From positions 31,900 through 95,899 of the forward strand of contig JANXWC010000192.1 in the NCBI GenBank assembly GCA_025351355.1: DNA of 64,000 nucleotides, read 5' to 3'. Under the pieces are notes generated by a model. It made no database searches and was not told the DNA's origin. It worked only from the letters and a program-made list of their open reading frames with translations. The stretch comes from Hyphomicrobiaceae bacterium. Lineage in GTDB: Bacteria > Pseudomonadota > Alphaproteobacteria > Rhizobiales > Hyphomicrobiaceae. The translations under genes and the position numbers were made by a program. Each line of letters opens with the position of its first letter. The first letter of the stretch is position 1. This document shows positions 48,213-57,747 of this stretch, in pieces.

Positions 48213-48998
48213 ATGACCACAGCCGCAACCTGCGTACTGAGCCACCAACGCGATGGCTATCATGTGATCGCGCTCAATCGTCCGGATAAGCTGAATAGCT
48301 TCAACACCCAGCAGCATCTGGACCTGCGTCAGGCCTTGGATCAGGCGGAGGCCGACAACTCCTGCCGCGCAATTGTTCTGACCGGCGCGGGCCGTGGCTT
48401 CTGTGCCGGGCAGGATCTGGCAGATGCCGGCGACAAGGCAAACCCCGTCGATCGGCTCGGCCTTTACTACAATCCGCTGATCCGACGCCTCGCCGCCTTC
48501 CCGGTCCCTGTTGTCTGCGCCGTCAATGGGGTGGCAGCCGGCGCCGGCGCTAATCTGGCGCTGATCTGCGATATCGTTGTCGCCGCCAAATCCGCGAAGT
48601 TCCTGCAGGCCTTCGCCAAAATCGGGCTGATGCCGGATGCCGGCGGCACGTGGGTGCTGCCGCGGCTGGTTGGTCCTGCCCGCGCCCGCGCCCTCGCCAT
48701 GCTGGCCGAGCCGATCGACGCGTCGACCGCCGAACAATGGGGCATGATCTACAAGGCCGTCGACGACGCGGCGTTGATGTCAACCGCCGAAGCCATCGCC
48801 CAAAAACTCGCGCAAGGGCCGACCGGCGCGCTGCTGGAGATCCGCGCCGCGCTGGCGAGTGCCGAAACCAACACGCTGCAGCATCAATTGGAAGTCGAGC
48901 GCGCCGGCCAGAACCGGTTGATCGGTTCGCCAGACAATGTCGAAGGCGTTACGGCGTTTCTCGAGAAGCGGGCGGCAAAATTTTCCGGCCGGGGCTGA
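48213..48998 (+). CDS. paaG: Enoyl-CoA hydratase/isomerase, PaaG-like
   Basis: Crotonase-fold enzyme of 261 residues that most resembles PaaG, which isomerises the ring-epoxide of phenylacetyl-CoA to the oxepin. Visible motifs are the oxyanion loop GAGRGFCAGQDLAD, NGVAAGAGANLALICDIVVA, and KIGLMPDAGGTWVLPRLVG with the catalytic Asp in LMPDAGG. Its stop is 5 bp before paaI. The remaining paaABCDE genes are not in the window, so the substrate assignment is by family and pairing. Confidence 0.82.
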   Translation: MTTAATCVLSHQRDGYHVIALNRPDKLNSFNTQQHLDLRQALDQAEADNSCRAIVLTGAGRGFCAGQDLADAGDKANPVDRLGLYYNPLIRRLAAFPVPVVCAVNGVAAGAGANLALICDIVVAAKSAKFLQAFAKIGLMPDAGGTWVLPRLVGPARARALAMLAEPIDASTAEQWGMIYKAVDDAALMSTAEAIAQKLAQGPTGALLEIRAALASAETNTLQHQLEVERAGQNRLIGSPDNVEGVTAFLEKRAAKFSGRG

Positions 48999-49003
48999 CG
49001 GGC

Positions 49004-49438
49004 ATGGTGTTGTATCAGAGCCCCGACGAAATTGCCGAACGTTCAGCTGCCGCCATGTGGGATGAGGATCAGGCCAGCCAAGGTCTCGGCATGACGCTTG
49101 TGCGGATCGCGGCGGGTGTGGCTGTCCTCTCGATGCCGATCACCGCGGCGATGGTTAACGGGCACGGGCTGGCTCACGGCGGCTTCATCTTTACGCTGGC
49201 CGACAGTGCGTTCGCGTTTGCCTGCAACAGCCGGAACCAGCGCCATGTCGCACAGAACTGCCAGATCACGTACGTCGCGCCGGGCAAGTTGGGCATGGTG
49301 CTGACAGCCACCGCCGAAGAGCGCCAACGCGGCGATCGCTCCGGCATTTACGACGTCACCGTGCGCGACGCGGTCGGCACTGTCATCGCCGAATTTCGCG
49401 GTCACTCGCGCTCGATCTCCGGGACGCTCGTGGGCTGA
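49004..49438 (+). CDS. paaI: Hydroxyphenylacetyl-CoA thioesterase PaaI
   Basis: Hotdog thioesterase of 144 residues. VNGHGLAHGGFIFTLADSAFAFACN contains the catalytic His-Gly-Gly and Asp, and CQITYVAPGKLG is also PaaI-like. It is thought to rescue CoA from dead-end acyl-CoAs formed by the phenylacetate pathway. The ATG 6 bp after the paaG stop is the start; the much longer upstream frame runs through paaG and is rejected. Confidence 0.88.
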   Translation: MVLYQSPDEIAERSAAAMWDEDQASQGLGMTLVRIAAGVAVLSMPITAAMVNGHGLAHGGFIFTLADSAFAFACNSRNQRHVAQNCQITYVAPGKLGMVLTATAEERQRGDRSGIYDVTVRDAVGTVIAEFRGHSRSISGTLVG

Positions 49439-49512
49439 GTGTCACGCCCCGTCGCTTCCGGGCTCCAGTTGGGATAGGCAATGTGCGGGCAAACCGCTGA
49501 CCGAAGGCCACC

Positions 49513-50166
49513 ATGCAAAAGCGCCGTGTAGGCATTCTGATTTCCGGGCGCGGCTCCAACATGCAGGCGCTCGTGACGGCCATGCGGCAGCCGGGATTCC
49601 CGGCCGAACCGGTCGTCGTGCTGTCCAACCGGCCGGACGCGGAAGGGCTGGAGTGGGCGCGCGCGCAGGGCATCCCGGCACCGGCCATTGATCACAAGGC
49701 CTACGCCAACCGCATGGCGTTCGAGGCGCGGGTGCATCAGGCGCTGCTTGACGCCAAGGTCGACCTGATCTGTAACGCCGGCTTCATGCGCATGCTCACC
49801 GGCGGCTTCGTTGATCGCTGGCTTAATCGGCATCTGAACATTCACCCGTCGCTGCTGCCGGCGTTCCCGGGGCTGCAAACCCACCAGCGCGTGCTCGACC
49901 AGGGGGCGCTGATCACCGGCTGCAGCGTGCACTTCATCCGCACCGAAATGGACGCCGGACCGATCGTCGCGCAGACGGCGGTGCCTGTCATGCCCGATGA
50001 TACCGCCGACACGCTGGCAGCCCGCGTGCTGGCGGCGGAGCACAAACTCTATCCGCACGCACTGCATCTGGTCGCCTCCGGCGCGGTAACGATAGCGGGT
50101 GAACGCGTGGTGATGACGCCGCCCATCGGCAAAGTACCAACGCTGATGTGGCCGCCGCTTGCCTGA
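49513..50166 (+). CDS. purN: Phosphoribosylglycinamide formyltransferase PurN
   Basis: Third step of purine synthesis, using 10-formyl-tetrahydrofolate. The N-terminal GRGSNMQALV binds phosphoribosyl substrate, HLNIHPSLLPAF carries the catalytic Asn/His, and VHFIRTEMDAGPIVAQ carries the catalytic Asp. The length of 217 residues is standard. purM, its usual partner, is not adjacent. The next gene starts 20 bp after its stop. Confidence 0.95.
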   Translation: MQKRRVGILISGRGSNMQALVTAMRQPGFPAEPVVVLSNRPDAEGLEWARAQGIPAPAIDHKAYANRMAFEARVHQALLDAKVDLICNAGFMRMLTGGFVDRWLNRHLNIHPSLLPAFPGLQTHQRVLDQGALITGCSVHFIRTEMDAGPIVAQTAVPVMPDDTADTLAARVLAAEHKLYPHALHLVASGAVTIAGERVVMTPPIGKVPTLMWPPLA

Positions 50167-50185
50167 GATGACATGGGGGAACGCG

Positions 50186-51034
50186 ATGCATATTTTGATT
50201 TTCCAGGGCTCGCCGGGTGACGGCCAACGCAGCATCGGTGACCACGGCGGTCGTACTAACGAAGTGCTTTTCGACGAAGCGCTGCGCTCGCAAGACGCTG
50301 CCGTCACCACATTTACGCTCAACGTGGTCGACGGCGAGAAGCTGCCGCAGGGCATGGCATTGTCTGATTTCGACGGCGTGGTGATCACCGGCTCGCCGCT
50401 CAGCACCTATGACGACGTGCCCGGCGTCCGCGCGCAGATCGATCTGGCGCGCGAGGTGTTCGAGGCCGGCATTCCGAGCTTCGGCAGTTGCTGGGGCTTG
50501 CAATTGATGAGCGCGGCGCTCGGCGGCACCGTGCGCCTCAATCCCAAGGGCCGCGAGATCGGCATCGCCAGAACCATCGTGCTCAATGATGCCGGCCGCG
50601 ACCATCCCATGTACCGCGACAAGCCGCTGGCATTCTCGGCTTTCTGCAGCCACCAGGACGAAGTGTCTGTCTTGCCCGAGGGCGCCGTAGTGCTGGCGAG
50701 TAATGCGGTCAGTGATGTGCAGGCCGCCGAAATCACGCGCGGCGACAAATCATTCTGGGGCGTGCAATACCACCCCGAATTCGATTTTGACATGATTGCC
50801 ATGCTGATCGGAAAGCGCGCCAAGCGGCATATCAGCGAAGGCCTCGCGCGCACGCCCGACGAAGTCGCCACCATCGTCGCCGACTTCCGCGCGCTCAATG
50901 CCGATCCTACCCGCACCGACCTGATCTGGCGATATGGACTGGAGGCAGACACGCTCAACAGTGACATCCGCCGCGTCGAGTTCGCCAATTGGCTCGCCAC
51001 AAAGGTCAAACCTTATGCCGGGAGTAAGGCATAG
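50186..51034 (+). CDS. Class I glutamine amidotransferase domain protein
   Basis: Stand-alone GATase1 fold of 282 residues. The nucleophile elbow is SFGSCWGLQLMSAAL (Cys) and the His-Glu pair is GVQYHPEFDFD. It resembles the amidotransferase part of GMP synthase, but no synthetase domain is attached, and it may instead act like gamma-glutamyl hydrolases of polyamine catabolism. GGGGGA precedes the ATG at 50186. It is close behind purN, possibly as an operon. Confidence 0.8.
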   Translation: MHILIFQGSPGDGQRSIGDHGGRTNEVLFDEALRSQDAAVTTFTLNVVDGEKLPQGMALSDFDGVVITGSPLSTYDDVPGVRAQIDLAREVFEAGIPSFGSCWGLQLMSAALGGTVRLNPKGREIGIARTIVLNDAGRDHPMYRDKPLAFSAFCSHQDEVSVLPEGAVVLASNAVSDVQAAEITRGDKSFWGVQYHPEFDFDMIAMLIGKRAKRHISEGLARTPDEVATIVADFRALNADPTRTDLIWRYGLEADTLNSDIRRVEFANWLATKVKPYAGSKA

Positions 51035-51063
51035 AATTGCTCAGGAGACCGGCCGAACGATAA

Positions 51064-52458
51064 TCAATACCGGCGCAGGATCTGCAAAATCGAAATATCG
51101 AGCCCGGTCTGCTGGCGCGCGACGTAGGCGAAGAGCACGGACGCCGTCGCCAGCGAAATCGCGGTGGCCGATGCCGCGCCGATCAGGCCGAACAACGGGA
51201 TCAGCGCAAGATTGAGTGCGATATCGAGGGCAGCAGCAGTGACAGCTACCACGGCACAGGACCGTTGTTCACCCAAGGCGTTGAGGACAAATTCCGCCGG
51301 CCCGACTGAGGCGCGGAACAGGAATCCGGCCACCAGGATCAGCATCACCGGATAGGCGTCGGTAAAGCTCGGCGAGAACAGCCACAGCAGCGGCTTACCC
51401 AAGGCCAGGATCACCGCCGCGGCAACCAAGCTCGGCCAGAACGTCCATTGCACGGCATCGCGGGCATAGGCTGTGAGCGCGACACGGTCGCCGCGGGCGT
51501 GCAGCGCTGCAAAATCCTTGGCGACGGCGCTGCCCACGGCGTAGTGGACGAACATTACCAGCGCCATGGTCTTGCTGGCCGCGAAGTACATGCCGATGGA
51601 TTGTGGTGGCAGATAGGCCGATAGCACGAGCACGTCGGCGTTCTGCAGAACGAGTTCGCTGGCATATATCGCCAGCAGCGGTAGCGAAGTCTTGACCCAG
51701 AATGTCAGATCGTACTGCCGCGGGCCTTTGGGAACCTCGTCGTCGAGCCGGTGCTGCACCATCAGGGTCTGCACCATGGAGGCCGCCCAACAGGCAACGA
51801 TCGCGGCCAGCGCGGCAGCGACCGAATCGGTGGGGATGCCCGCGAGATGCGCCAAGGCCATTAACGACAGCAAGACCAGCGGGCGCAGGATGTAGGGCGG
51901 CACCAGGGCCACAGCCATCCAACCTTGCGCACGGCCAAGGCCGTCCTGCAGGTCGGTCATGGCGAACAACGGAATGCAGACGGCACCGAGCATGGCGGGC
52001 AGCAAATAGGCGTCACCGATGTCCTCGGCGAAGGCACGCAAAACCCAATAGGCGGCGAATGAAACCAGCGAACCAACGACAAACGCCAGCCAGCGGCTGC
52101 CGATCAAAAGGCCGCGGAACAAATCCATCTGTCCGGTTTCGCGATACATGGGGAGCAGCCGCATCAGACTGGAGCCCACTCCGAGATGCGAGATGCCGCC
52201 AAACACCAGCACCAGCGTCCATACCCAGACGTAGATCCCGTATTCGGATGCGCCCATCCAGCGCGCCAGAATGATTTGCGAAAAATAGAGGATGGCGGCG
52301 CTGGCGGCGCGGACCAGGAACACGAAGATGGCGTCGCGCTGGGCACTGTGGAGTTGGGTGCGGCCGTGCGCCAGCGTTGTCACGTACGAGATGAGCGCGG
52401 CTAGCCGGCTGGGGCGGATAGCAGCAGTGGCGGCCGCAGCAGACGGATCGTGGGTCAT
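51064..52458 (-). CDS. Oligosaccharide flippase family membrane protein
   Basis: Polytopic protein with about 12-14 transmembrane segments, of the polysaccharide-export (MATE/MVF-like) class. N-terminal cues are RAASAAILYFSQIILARWMGASEYGIYVW, with many strongly hydrophobic runs later. Its ligand is unknown; no glycosyltransferase genes are adjacent. A TTG 51 bases upstream was set aside because homology begins near residue 40. It converges with the amidotransferase gene. Confidence 0.82.
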   Translation of the reverse strand: MTHDPSAAAATAAIRPSRLAALISYVTTLAHGRTQLHSAQRDAIFVFLVRAASAAILYFSQIILARWMGASEYGIYVWVWTLVLVFGGISHLGVGSSLMRLLPMYRETGQMDLFRGLLIGSRWLAFVVGSLVSFAAYWVLRAFAEDIGDAYLLPAMLGAVCIPLFAMTDLQDGLGRAQGWMAVALVPPYILRPLVLLSLMALAHLAGIPTDSVAAALAAIVACWAASMVQTLMVQHRLDDEVPKGPRQYDLTFWVKTSLPLLAIYASELVLQNADVLVLSAYLPPQSIGMYFAASKTMALVMFVHYAVGSAVAKDFAALHARGDRVALTAYARDAVQWTFWPSLVAAAVILALGKPLLWLFSPSFTDAYPVMLILVAGFLFRASVGPAEFVLNALGEQRSCAVVAVTAAALDIALNLALIPLFGLIGAASATAISLATASVLFAYVARQQTGLDISILQILRRY

Positions 52459-52528
52459 CAAATCATCCAGGGCGCGCGCGGGGCCGATTGCAGTCCCAGA
52501 CTCAAACAATTACGGCAAGAGCGTTAAG

Positions 52529-52771
52529 TTAGGATTTCTGCTGCCGCAGTAGACCGCGCTTCTTAATGGCTTCGGCAACGCCGGCCCACGCCCAGCAGCG
52601 ACCGGCATCGCCGCTGAGACTGTGATGGGTGGAGAAGAATTCGGCGACGTCGGAAGCGTGAATGCCATGGCGGCCTTCGAGCACCTCGGCCATGGCCTCG
52701 ACTTCCCGCGGATTGGGCGTGACGTCGGCATCCGGATGCCAGCTGAGGGTGTGGGTGGAGGTATGCATCAT
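52529..52771 (-). CDS. Small conserved-looking hypothetical protein
   Basis: An 80-residue protein (HPDADVTPNPREVEAMAEVL in the first half). It has no membrane segment, cysteine motif or recognised domain. It is cited as likely real because it fills the gap before the flippase gene on the same strand and has good codon use. It may be co-transcribed with the flippase gene, 70 bp downstream. Confidence 0.5.
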   Translation of the reverse strand: MMHTSTHTLSWHPDADVTPNPREVEAMAEVLEGRHGIHASDVAEFFSTHHSLSGDAGRCWAWAGVAEAIKKRGLLRQQKS

Positions 52772-52890
52772 CTCGATCTGTCCCGTCGTGTCACTGTTGC
52801 CGACGGGGATGCAAAATCAGCGCCAGAGATAGCAGCGGCGCCACGGGCTGCGTTGTCCCAAACCGATACGACCTGACGGTTTCATCTCGT

Positions 52891-53973
52891 TTAATTGGCT
52901 CTTTTCGCTGTGGGCGCTGCGGGGGCGGTAGCCGATTTGTTTGCCGGCTCGGTAACAGGGACCACCGACTTGGCCACGGCGTCAGCCTTTAGCTGTGCCG
53001 CCACCAGCCGCTTTTTGTGCGCCTTAACCTTGTCCACGGTCTGCTCGCGACGACCGCCGCAAGCAGGGCCGGGAACAAATTGGCGCACCGAGGTGGCGAC
53101 GGTGTTGAAGTCCGGCGGCAGCTCAAGGGTATCGAGCGTAACTGGCTGCAGCACATCCTGCCAGGCGCGGTACTGAAATCCATGTTCCAGCAGGTTGGCG
53201 GCGCGGAGACTGCGGGCGGCACCACTGGGCTCGCCCAAGATGATTGCAGCCAGCTTGTGGCCGTCGCGGGTGGCCGTCGCGACCACGTTGTAGCCGCTGT
53301 CGCAAGTAAAGCCGGTCTTCATGCCGTCGGCGCCGTCATAGGCTTTCAGCAGCTGGTTGTGCGTACGGATATGAACACGGCCGATGCGGATGTCGTTGAG
53401 GCTCCACATCGGCGCGTGCTCGGGATATTCGCGGAGAATCGCGCGGGTGAGCTTGGCGAGATCGCGTGCGGTCGTGACTTGCTCTTGCGCCGGCAGGCCG
53501 TTGGGGTTCATGAAAACGGTGCGCGACATGCCCAGTCGCTTGGCTGTGGTGTTCATGCGTTCCACAAAAGCATCGAGCGAGCCGCTCAAGCCCTCGGCGA
53601 GAATGACGGCAACGTCGTTGGCACTCTTGACGATCAAGGCCTGCAACGCGTGATCCACATCCAATTGTGCGCCGACGGGAAGGCCGATCTTGCTGGGCGG
53701 CTGGCTGTGCGCCACCTCAGACACCGGAAATTTCGTCTCGAGCGTAATCTTGCCCTGCTTAAGCGCCTCAAAAGTCAGGTAGGCGGTCATCAATTTGGTC
53801 AGGGAGGCAGGATGCCACGCGTCGTCCTGGTCCTCTGCGTAGAGAACGGCGCCGTTTTCAGGATCGAACAGCAACGCCGGCCCAGCCACTGCCACGCCAA
53901 CGACCGGCAGCAGCACAACAGCGGCCACGACTGCCGCCAACAGACGGATTCTCGTGTAGTACGACCAAACCAT
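52891..53973 (-). CDS. D-alanyl-D-alanine carboxypeptidase, PBP5 family
   Basis: Periplasmic serine peptidase that trims peptidoglycan stem peptides. Motif SxxK is SLTKLM, SxN appears as SANDVAVILAEG, and KTG as DGMKTGFTCDSGY. The signal anchor is LLAAVVAAVVLLPVVGVAVAG. The C-terminus is a Lys/Ala-rich tail. The length of 360 residues fits DacA-type enzymes without the membrane-anchor helix of E. coli PBP5. Divergent from ileS. Confidence 0.92.
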   Translation of the reverse strand: MVWSYYTRIRLLAAVVAAVVLLPVVGVAVAGPALLFDPENGAVLYAEDQDDAWHPASLTKLMTAYLTFEALKQGKITLETKFPVSEVAHSQPPSKIGLPVGAQLDVDHALQALIVKSANDVAVILAEGLSGSLDAFVERMNTTAKRLGMSRTVFMNPNGLPAQEQVTTARDLAKLTRAILREYPEHAPMWSLNDIRIGRVHIRTHNQLLKAYDGADGMKTGFTCDSGYNVVATATRDGHKLAAIILGEPSGAARSLRAANLLEHGFQYRAWQDVLQPVTLDTLELPPDFNTVATSVRQFVPGPACGGRREQTVDKVKAHKKRLVAAQLKADAVAKSVVPVTEPANKSATAPAAPTAKRAN

Positions 53974-54316
53974 CAGGATATACCCGCCGAAATTGCCCGG
54001 CCTGCACGCCGGGCTTCCTCATTGCAGCCGCCCGGGCGCACTGTCCATCGGCTAAATGCCGCCCCGGATAGACATTTAGCTGAACCGTGGCGCATCGCCA
54101 ACAGTGACTGGTTGAACCGGCGGCCGGTTTCGATTAGTTTGACCGAATGAAGCGGTCTCTTATCGCCATCGCACCGGCCCGAATTATGACCCCCGCCGCC
54201 TGAGGGCGCCGGGGCATGGGCAACTGCAGCACCAGGCTGTGCCGGCGCCCTCAGGCGCTCGATCCGATTTCCCCGTTTATCTTCCGCCAGCTTCTGGCAA
54301 TTCCTAGGGCATACCG
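53974..54316. promoter_or_regulatory. Palindrome-rich region between dacA-type gene and ileS
   Basis: 343 bp of divergent intergenic DNA. It contains a 7-bp stem with 6-nt loop at 53995-54014 (GCCCGGC / GCCGGGC) and an 8-bp inverted repeat with 14-bp spacer at 54051-54080 (GCTAAATG / CATTTAGC). It also holds a perfect 16-bp inverted repeat with a 29-bp loop at 54197-54257 (CGCCTGAGGGCGCCGG and its complement), 59 bp before the ileS start. No gene is seen in it. Confidence 0.7.
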
Positions 54317-57300
54317 ATGAGCAATGATACCCCGGCCAGCGCCGCCCCATCGCGCGACTGGAGCAAGACGCTTTTCCTGCCGAAAACCGATTTCCCGATG
54401 AAGGCCGGCCTGCCGCAGCTGGAGCCGAAGCTGCTGGCGCGCTGGGAGCAGCTGGATCTTTATGCCAAGTTGCGGGCGGCGGCGAAGGGCAAAGCCCGCT
54501 TCACGCTGCACGATGGCCCGCCCTACGCTAACGGCAACATCCACATCGGGCACGCGCTGAACAAGATCCTGAAGGACCTCGTCACCCGCTCGCAGCAGAT
54601 GCTGGGCTTCGACAGCAACTACGTGCCGGGCTGGGACTGCCATGGCCTGCCGATCGAATGGAAGATTGAGGAAGACTACATCGCCAAGGGCAAGCCCAAG
54701 CCCAACCTGAAAGACCCGGCGGCGTTGAAGGCGTTCCGTGCCGAGTGCCGCGCGTTCGCCGAACATTGGTTGGGTGTGCAGCGCGAGGAATTCAAGCGGC
54801 TCGGCGTCGAGGGCGACTGGAAGAACCCCTACTCGACGATGACATTTCCGGCCGAAGCCGCGATCGCTCGCGAGTTGATGAGCTTTGCCGACACCGGGCA
54901 GCTTTATCGCGGCTCCAAGCCGGTAATGTGGTCCGTCGTCGAGCAGACTGCGCTGGCGGAAGCGGAGGTCGAGTATCAGGATTTTCAGAGCGACGCGGTT
55001 TATGTGAAGTTTCCGGTTAAGAGTTGGGACCGAGATTACTCAGAGGGTCAGGTTCGGCATTGGGAAGAATTGGGCTCGGCAGTGGGTGTAAATCCCAATT
55101 CGGCTGATGGGGTTGCTGACCGCAAGAAAGCGCAGCTAGACGGAGCATTCATTGTCATCTGGACTACGACGCCGTGGACGATTCCTGGCAATCGAGCGAT
55201 CAGCTTTTCGTCGCGCATCGATTATGTTTTGTGTGAGGCTGTTGACGCGCCCAAAGGCAATTGGCTTCAGAGCGGCGAGAGAATTATCTTAGCGGACAAC
55301 GACACGTTAATCGAAAATGTTAGAGCTGCGTCAAAGGTAGGCACGCTCAGGCATATCCGACAAATCGATTCGAACGAGCTATTGTCGATCACCTGCGCGC
55401 ATCCGCTCGCCGCATTCGTCCCCTCCCCCCCTGCGGGGGAGGGACAGGGAGGGGGGGAAGCCTCCGCGAGCACACCGCACCCGCCCCCCCACCCTAACCC
55501 TCCCCCGCAGGGGGGGAGGGAATCTGTCCGTGGGCGTGGCTATTCTTTCGCGGTCCCCCTCCTCGATGGCGATCATGTCACCGATGATGCGGGTACGGGC
55601 TTTGTGCATACGGCGCCAGGGCACGGGCGCGAAGATTTCGACATCTGGACGGCATCGACGCGGCTGCTGGTCTCGCTGGACATCGATCCGGCCATCCCCT
55701 ACACTGTCGATGAGAACGGTGCGTTCACCACCGACGCGCCGGGCTTTGAGGGTGAGCGCGTCATCACCGACAAGGGCGAGAAGGGCAAGGCCAACGAGGC
55801 CGTGATCAAGGCGCTGGCATCGGTTGGCATGATGGTGGCGCGCGGACGGCTGAAGCATCAGTATCCGCACTCCTGGCGCTCCAAGAAGCCGGTGATCTTC
55901 CGCAACACGCCGCAGTGGTTCATCCACATGGACCAGGCGATCCCGTACCTTGAAGAGTTGTCGCGCCGGGAACGCGAAGCCAAGAAAGGCGCCGGCCACA
56001 ATGCGCCGCTGAACAAGACGCTGCGCGAAACCTCGCTGAAATCGATCCGCGAAACGGAGTGGGTGCCGGCGTCGGGGCAGAACCGCATCACCGGCATGAT
56101 CGAAGCCAAGCCAGATTGGGTGGTCTCGCGCCAACGCGCCTGGGGCGTGCCGATCACCGTGTTCGTGCGCAAAGGCACGAGCGATATCCTGCTCGATCCG
56201 GAGGTCAACGCGCGCATCTATGACGCCGTGTTCAAGGAAGGCGCGGACGCGTGGTTCGCCGACGTTGATGGCGCGCGCTTCCTAAAGGCGCCGACCAAGC
56301 TCGCGCCCAAGGGGTACAATCCCGCCGACTACGAAAAGATCAACGACGTGCTCGACGTGTGGTTCGACTCGGGCTCGACGCATTCCTACGTCATCAATGA
56401 TCCGCATTTTCCAGGGCTGATGGGCCTGAAGCGCAAGGTCGACGGCGGACAGGACACCGTCATGTATCTCGAAGGCTCCGATCAGCATCGCGGCTGGTTT
56501 CATTCGTCGCTGATCGAGAGCAGCGGCACGCGCGGTCGCGCGCCGTTCGACGTGGTGCTGACGCACGGCTTCTGCCTCGACGAGAAGGGGCGGAAGATGT
56601 CGAAATCCGAGGGCAACGTGGTGGCGCCGCAGGACGTCATTAAATCATCCGGCGCCGATATTCTGCGCTTGTGGGTGGCGGCGTCGGATTATTCCGACGA
56701 TCTGCAGATCGGCCCGGCGATCCTGAAAAACTTCGTCGAGACCTATCGCAAGATGCGCAATACGCTGCGCTGGATGCTCGGAATGCTCGGCAGTTTTGAG
56801 CCCGCGCACACCGTCGGCTATGCGGATATGCCCGACCTCGAGAAGTACATGCTGCATCTCCTGAGCGAACTCGATCCGAAGATCCGCGCGGCCTACGCGA
56901 CGTACGACTACAAGAAGGTCGTATCGCTGCTGTCGCATTTCATGAACACGGACTTGTCGGCGTTCTATTTCGACATCCGCAAGGACGCGCTCTATTGCGA
57001 GGCGCCATCGAGTTTGAAGCGCCGGGCGGCGTTGACCTGCATCGAGCATATCTTCCGCAGTGTGACGGTGTGGCTGGCGCCGATCCTCGTCTTCACGGCG
57101 GAGGAGTGCTGGCTGTCGCGCTATCCGGAGCTGGAGGCCAAGGGCGGATCGGTGCATCTGGAGCTGTTCCCCGAGCTGCCTCAAGTGTGGTGCGACGAGA
57201 CGCTGGCCGAGACGTGGGAGAAAATCCGGCGGGTGCGGCGCGTGGTGACGGGTGCGCTGGAGCTGGAGCGGGCCAACAAGAAAATCGGCTCGTCGCTGGA

Positions 57301-57586
57301 GGCCGCACCTGATGTCTACGTGACCGACACCGAACTCGCGGCGGCCCTCAAGACCGCTGATCTCGCTGAAATCGCGATCACGAGTGCGGCGGCTTTAAAA
57401 TCCGGTGCCGCGCCGGCAGGGGCCTTCACAGCGACCGATGTGCCGGGAGTTGCTGTGGTGTTCAAATCCGCCGAGGGCCGCAAGTGCGCGCGTTCCTGGC
57501 GGATTACGGCGGACGTAGGCAGCGATTCCGCCTACCCCGATCTGTCCGCCCGCGACGCCGCCGCCATGCGAGAGATCGACGGGTAA
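54317..57586 (+). CDS. ileS: Isoleucine--tRNA ligase IleS, with in-frame inserted element
   Basis: Class Ia synthetase charging tRNA-Ile. HIGH is [11 protein letters not shown] (His76-His79), KMSKS is 760-764 in [12 protein letters not shown], and the CP1 editing domain contains [11 protein letters not shown] and [12 protein letters not shown]. The 1089-residue length is about 100-150 more than usual. Part of the excess is a Pro/Gly-rich stretch at residues 369-401 ([13 protein letters not shown]...), encoded by the inverted-repeat element at 55421-55520 and sitting just before the [12 protein letters not shown] editing motif. The 400 bp before that element also have looser, more AT-rich codon use than the flanks. 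No stop or frameshift is seen, so the enzyme may still work. Confidence 0.95.
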   Translation: MSNDTPASAAPSRDWSKTLFLPKTDFPMKAGLPQLEPKLLARWEQLDLYAKLRAAAKGKARFTLHDGPPYANGNIHIGHALNKILKDLVTRSQQMLGFDSNYVPGWDCHGLPIEWKIEEDYIAKGKPKPNLKDPAALKAFRAECRAFAEHWLGVQREEFKRLGVEGDWKNPYSTMTFPAEAAIARELMSFADTGQLYRGSKPVMWSVVEQTALAEAEVEYQDFQSDAVYVKFPVKSWDRDYSEGQVRHWEELGSAVGVNPNSADGVADRKKAQLDGAFIVIWTTTPWTIPGNRAISFSSRIDYVLCEAVDAPKGNWLQSGERIILADNDTLIENVRAASKVGTLRHIRQIDSNELLSITCAHPLAAFVPSPPAGEGQGGGEASASTPHPPPHPNPPPQGGRESVRGRGYSFAVPLLDGDHVTDDAGTGFVHTAPGHGREDFDIWTASTRLLVSLDIDPAIPYTVDENGAFTTDAPGFEGERVITDKGEKGKANEAVIKALASVGMMVARGRLKHQYPHSWRSKKPVIFRNTPQWFIHMDQAIPYLEELSRREREAKKGAGHNAPLNKTLRETSLKSIRETEWVPASGQNRITGMIEAKPDWVVSRQRAWGVPITVFVRKGTSDILLDPEVNARIYDAVFKEGADAWFADVDGARFLKAPTKLAPKGYNPADYEKINDVLDVWFDSGSTHSYVINDPHFPGLMGLKRKVDGGQDTVMYLEGSDQHRGWFHSSLIESSGTRGRAPFDVVLTHGFCLDEKGRKMSKSEGNVVAPQDVIKSSGADILRLWVAASDYSDDLQIGPAILKNFVETYRKMRNTLRWMLGMLGSFEPAHTVGYADMPDLEKYMLHLLSELDPKIRAAYATYDYKKVVSLLSHFMNTDLSAFYFDIRKDALYCEAPSSLKRRAALTCIEHIFRSVTVWLAPILVFTAEECWLSRYPELEAKGGSVHLELFPELPQVWCDETLAETWEKIRRVRRVVTGALELERANKKIGSSLEAAPDVYVTDTELAAALKTADLAEIAITSAAALKSGAAPAGAFTATDVPGVAVVFKSAEGRKCARSWRITADVGSDSAYPDLSARDAAAMREIDG
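55421..55520. repeat. 100-bp inverted-repeat element inside ileS
   Basis: The first 23 bases (55421-55443) and the last 23 (55498-55520) are exact reverse complements. Each arm is itself a hairpin, of the CCCTCCCCC/GGGGGAGGG type. The 54-bp middle is G/C rich. The element reads through in frame as [12 protein letters not shown]..., a stretch that looks unlike the rest of the enzyme. Short palindromes of this type are usually intergenic in proteobacteria. Translated examples, such as Rickettsia palindromic elements, are rare. Confidence 0.85.
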
Positions 57587-57720
57587 ATGTGAGGGCGTGG
57601 GGGCGGGCGGCGGCTCGCAGTCGTGTCTCGCCCGTGGACTGCTGCGGCGTCGGTCCGTTCCAAGTGCCCGCCAGCCCCCCTTCCACCGTGACACCTGCGG
57701 TAGCATGCTGAAAGCACGCT

Positions 57721-57747
57721 TCCGGCATGAGGCCGGCCGCTTTTTAG
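57721..57747 (+). terminator. Possible weak terminator downstream of ileS
   Basis: CCGGC-ATGAG-GCCGG followed by CCGC and a T5 run. The stem is short and the U-run is offset by four bases, so confidence is low. Confidence 0.3.

Noticed and set aside
48650..49003. Long upstream extension of paaI through the paaG gene
   Set aside because: The frame is open only because of GC-rich composition. PaaI homology begins at the ATG at 49004, directly after the paaG stop.
55421..55520. Sequencing artefact or assembly chimera in ileS
   Set aside because: The element keeps the frame, has exact inverted arms, and the enzyme's motifs continue unbroken on both sides, so a real insertion is likelier. It remains worth confirming by resequencing.
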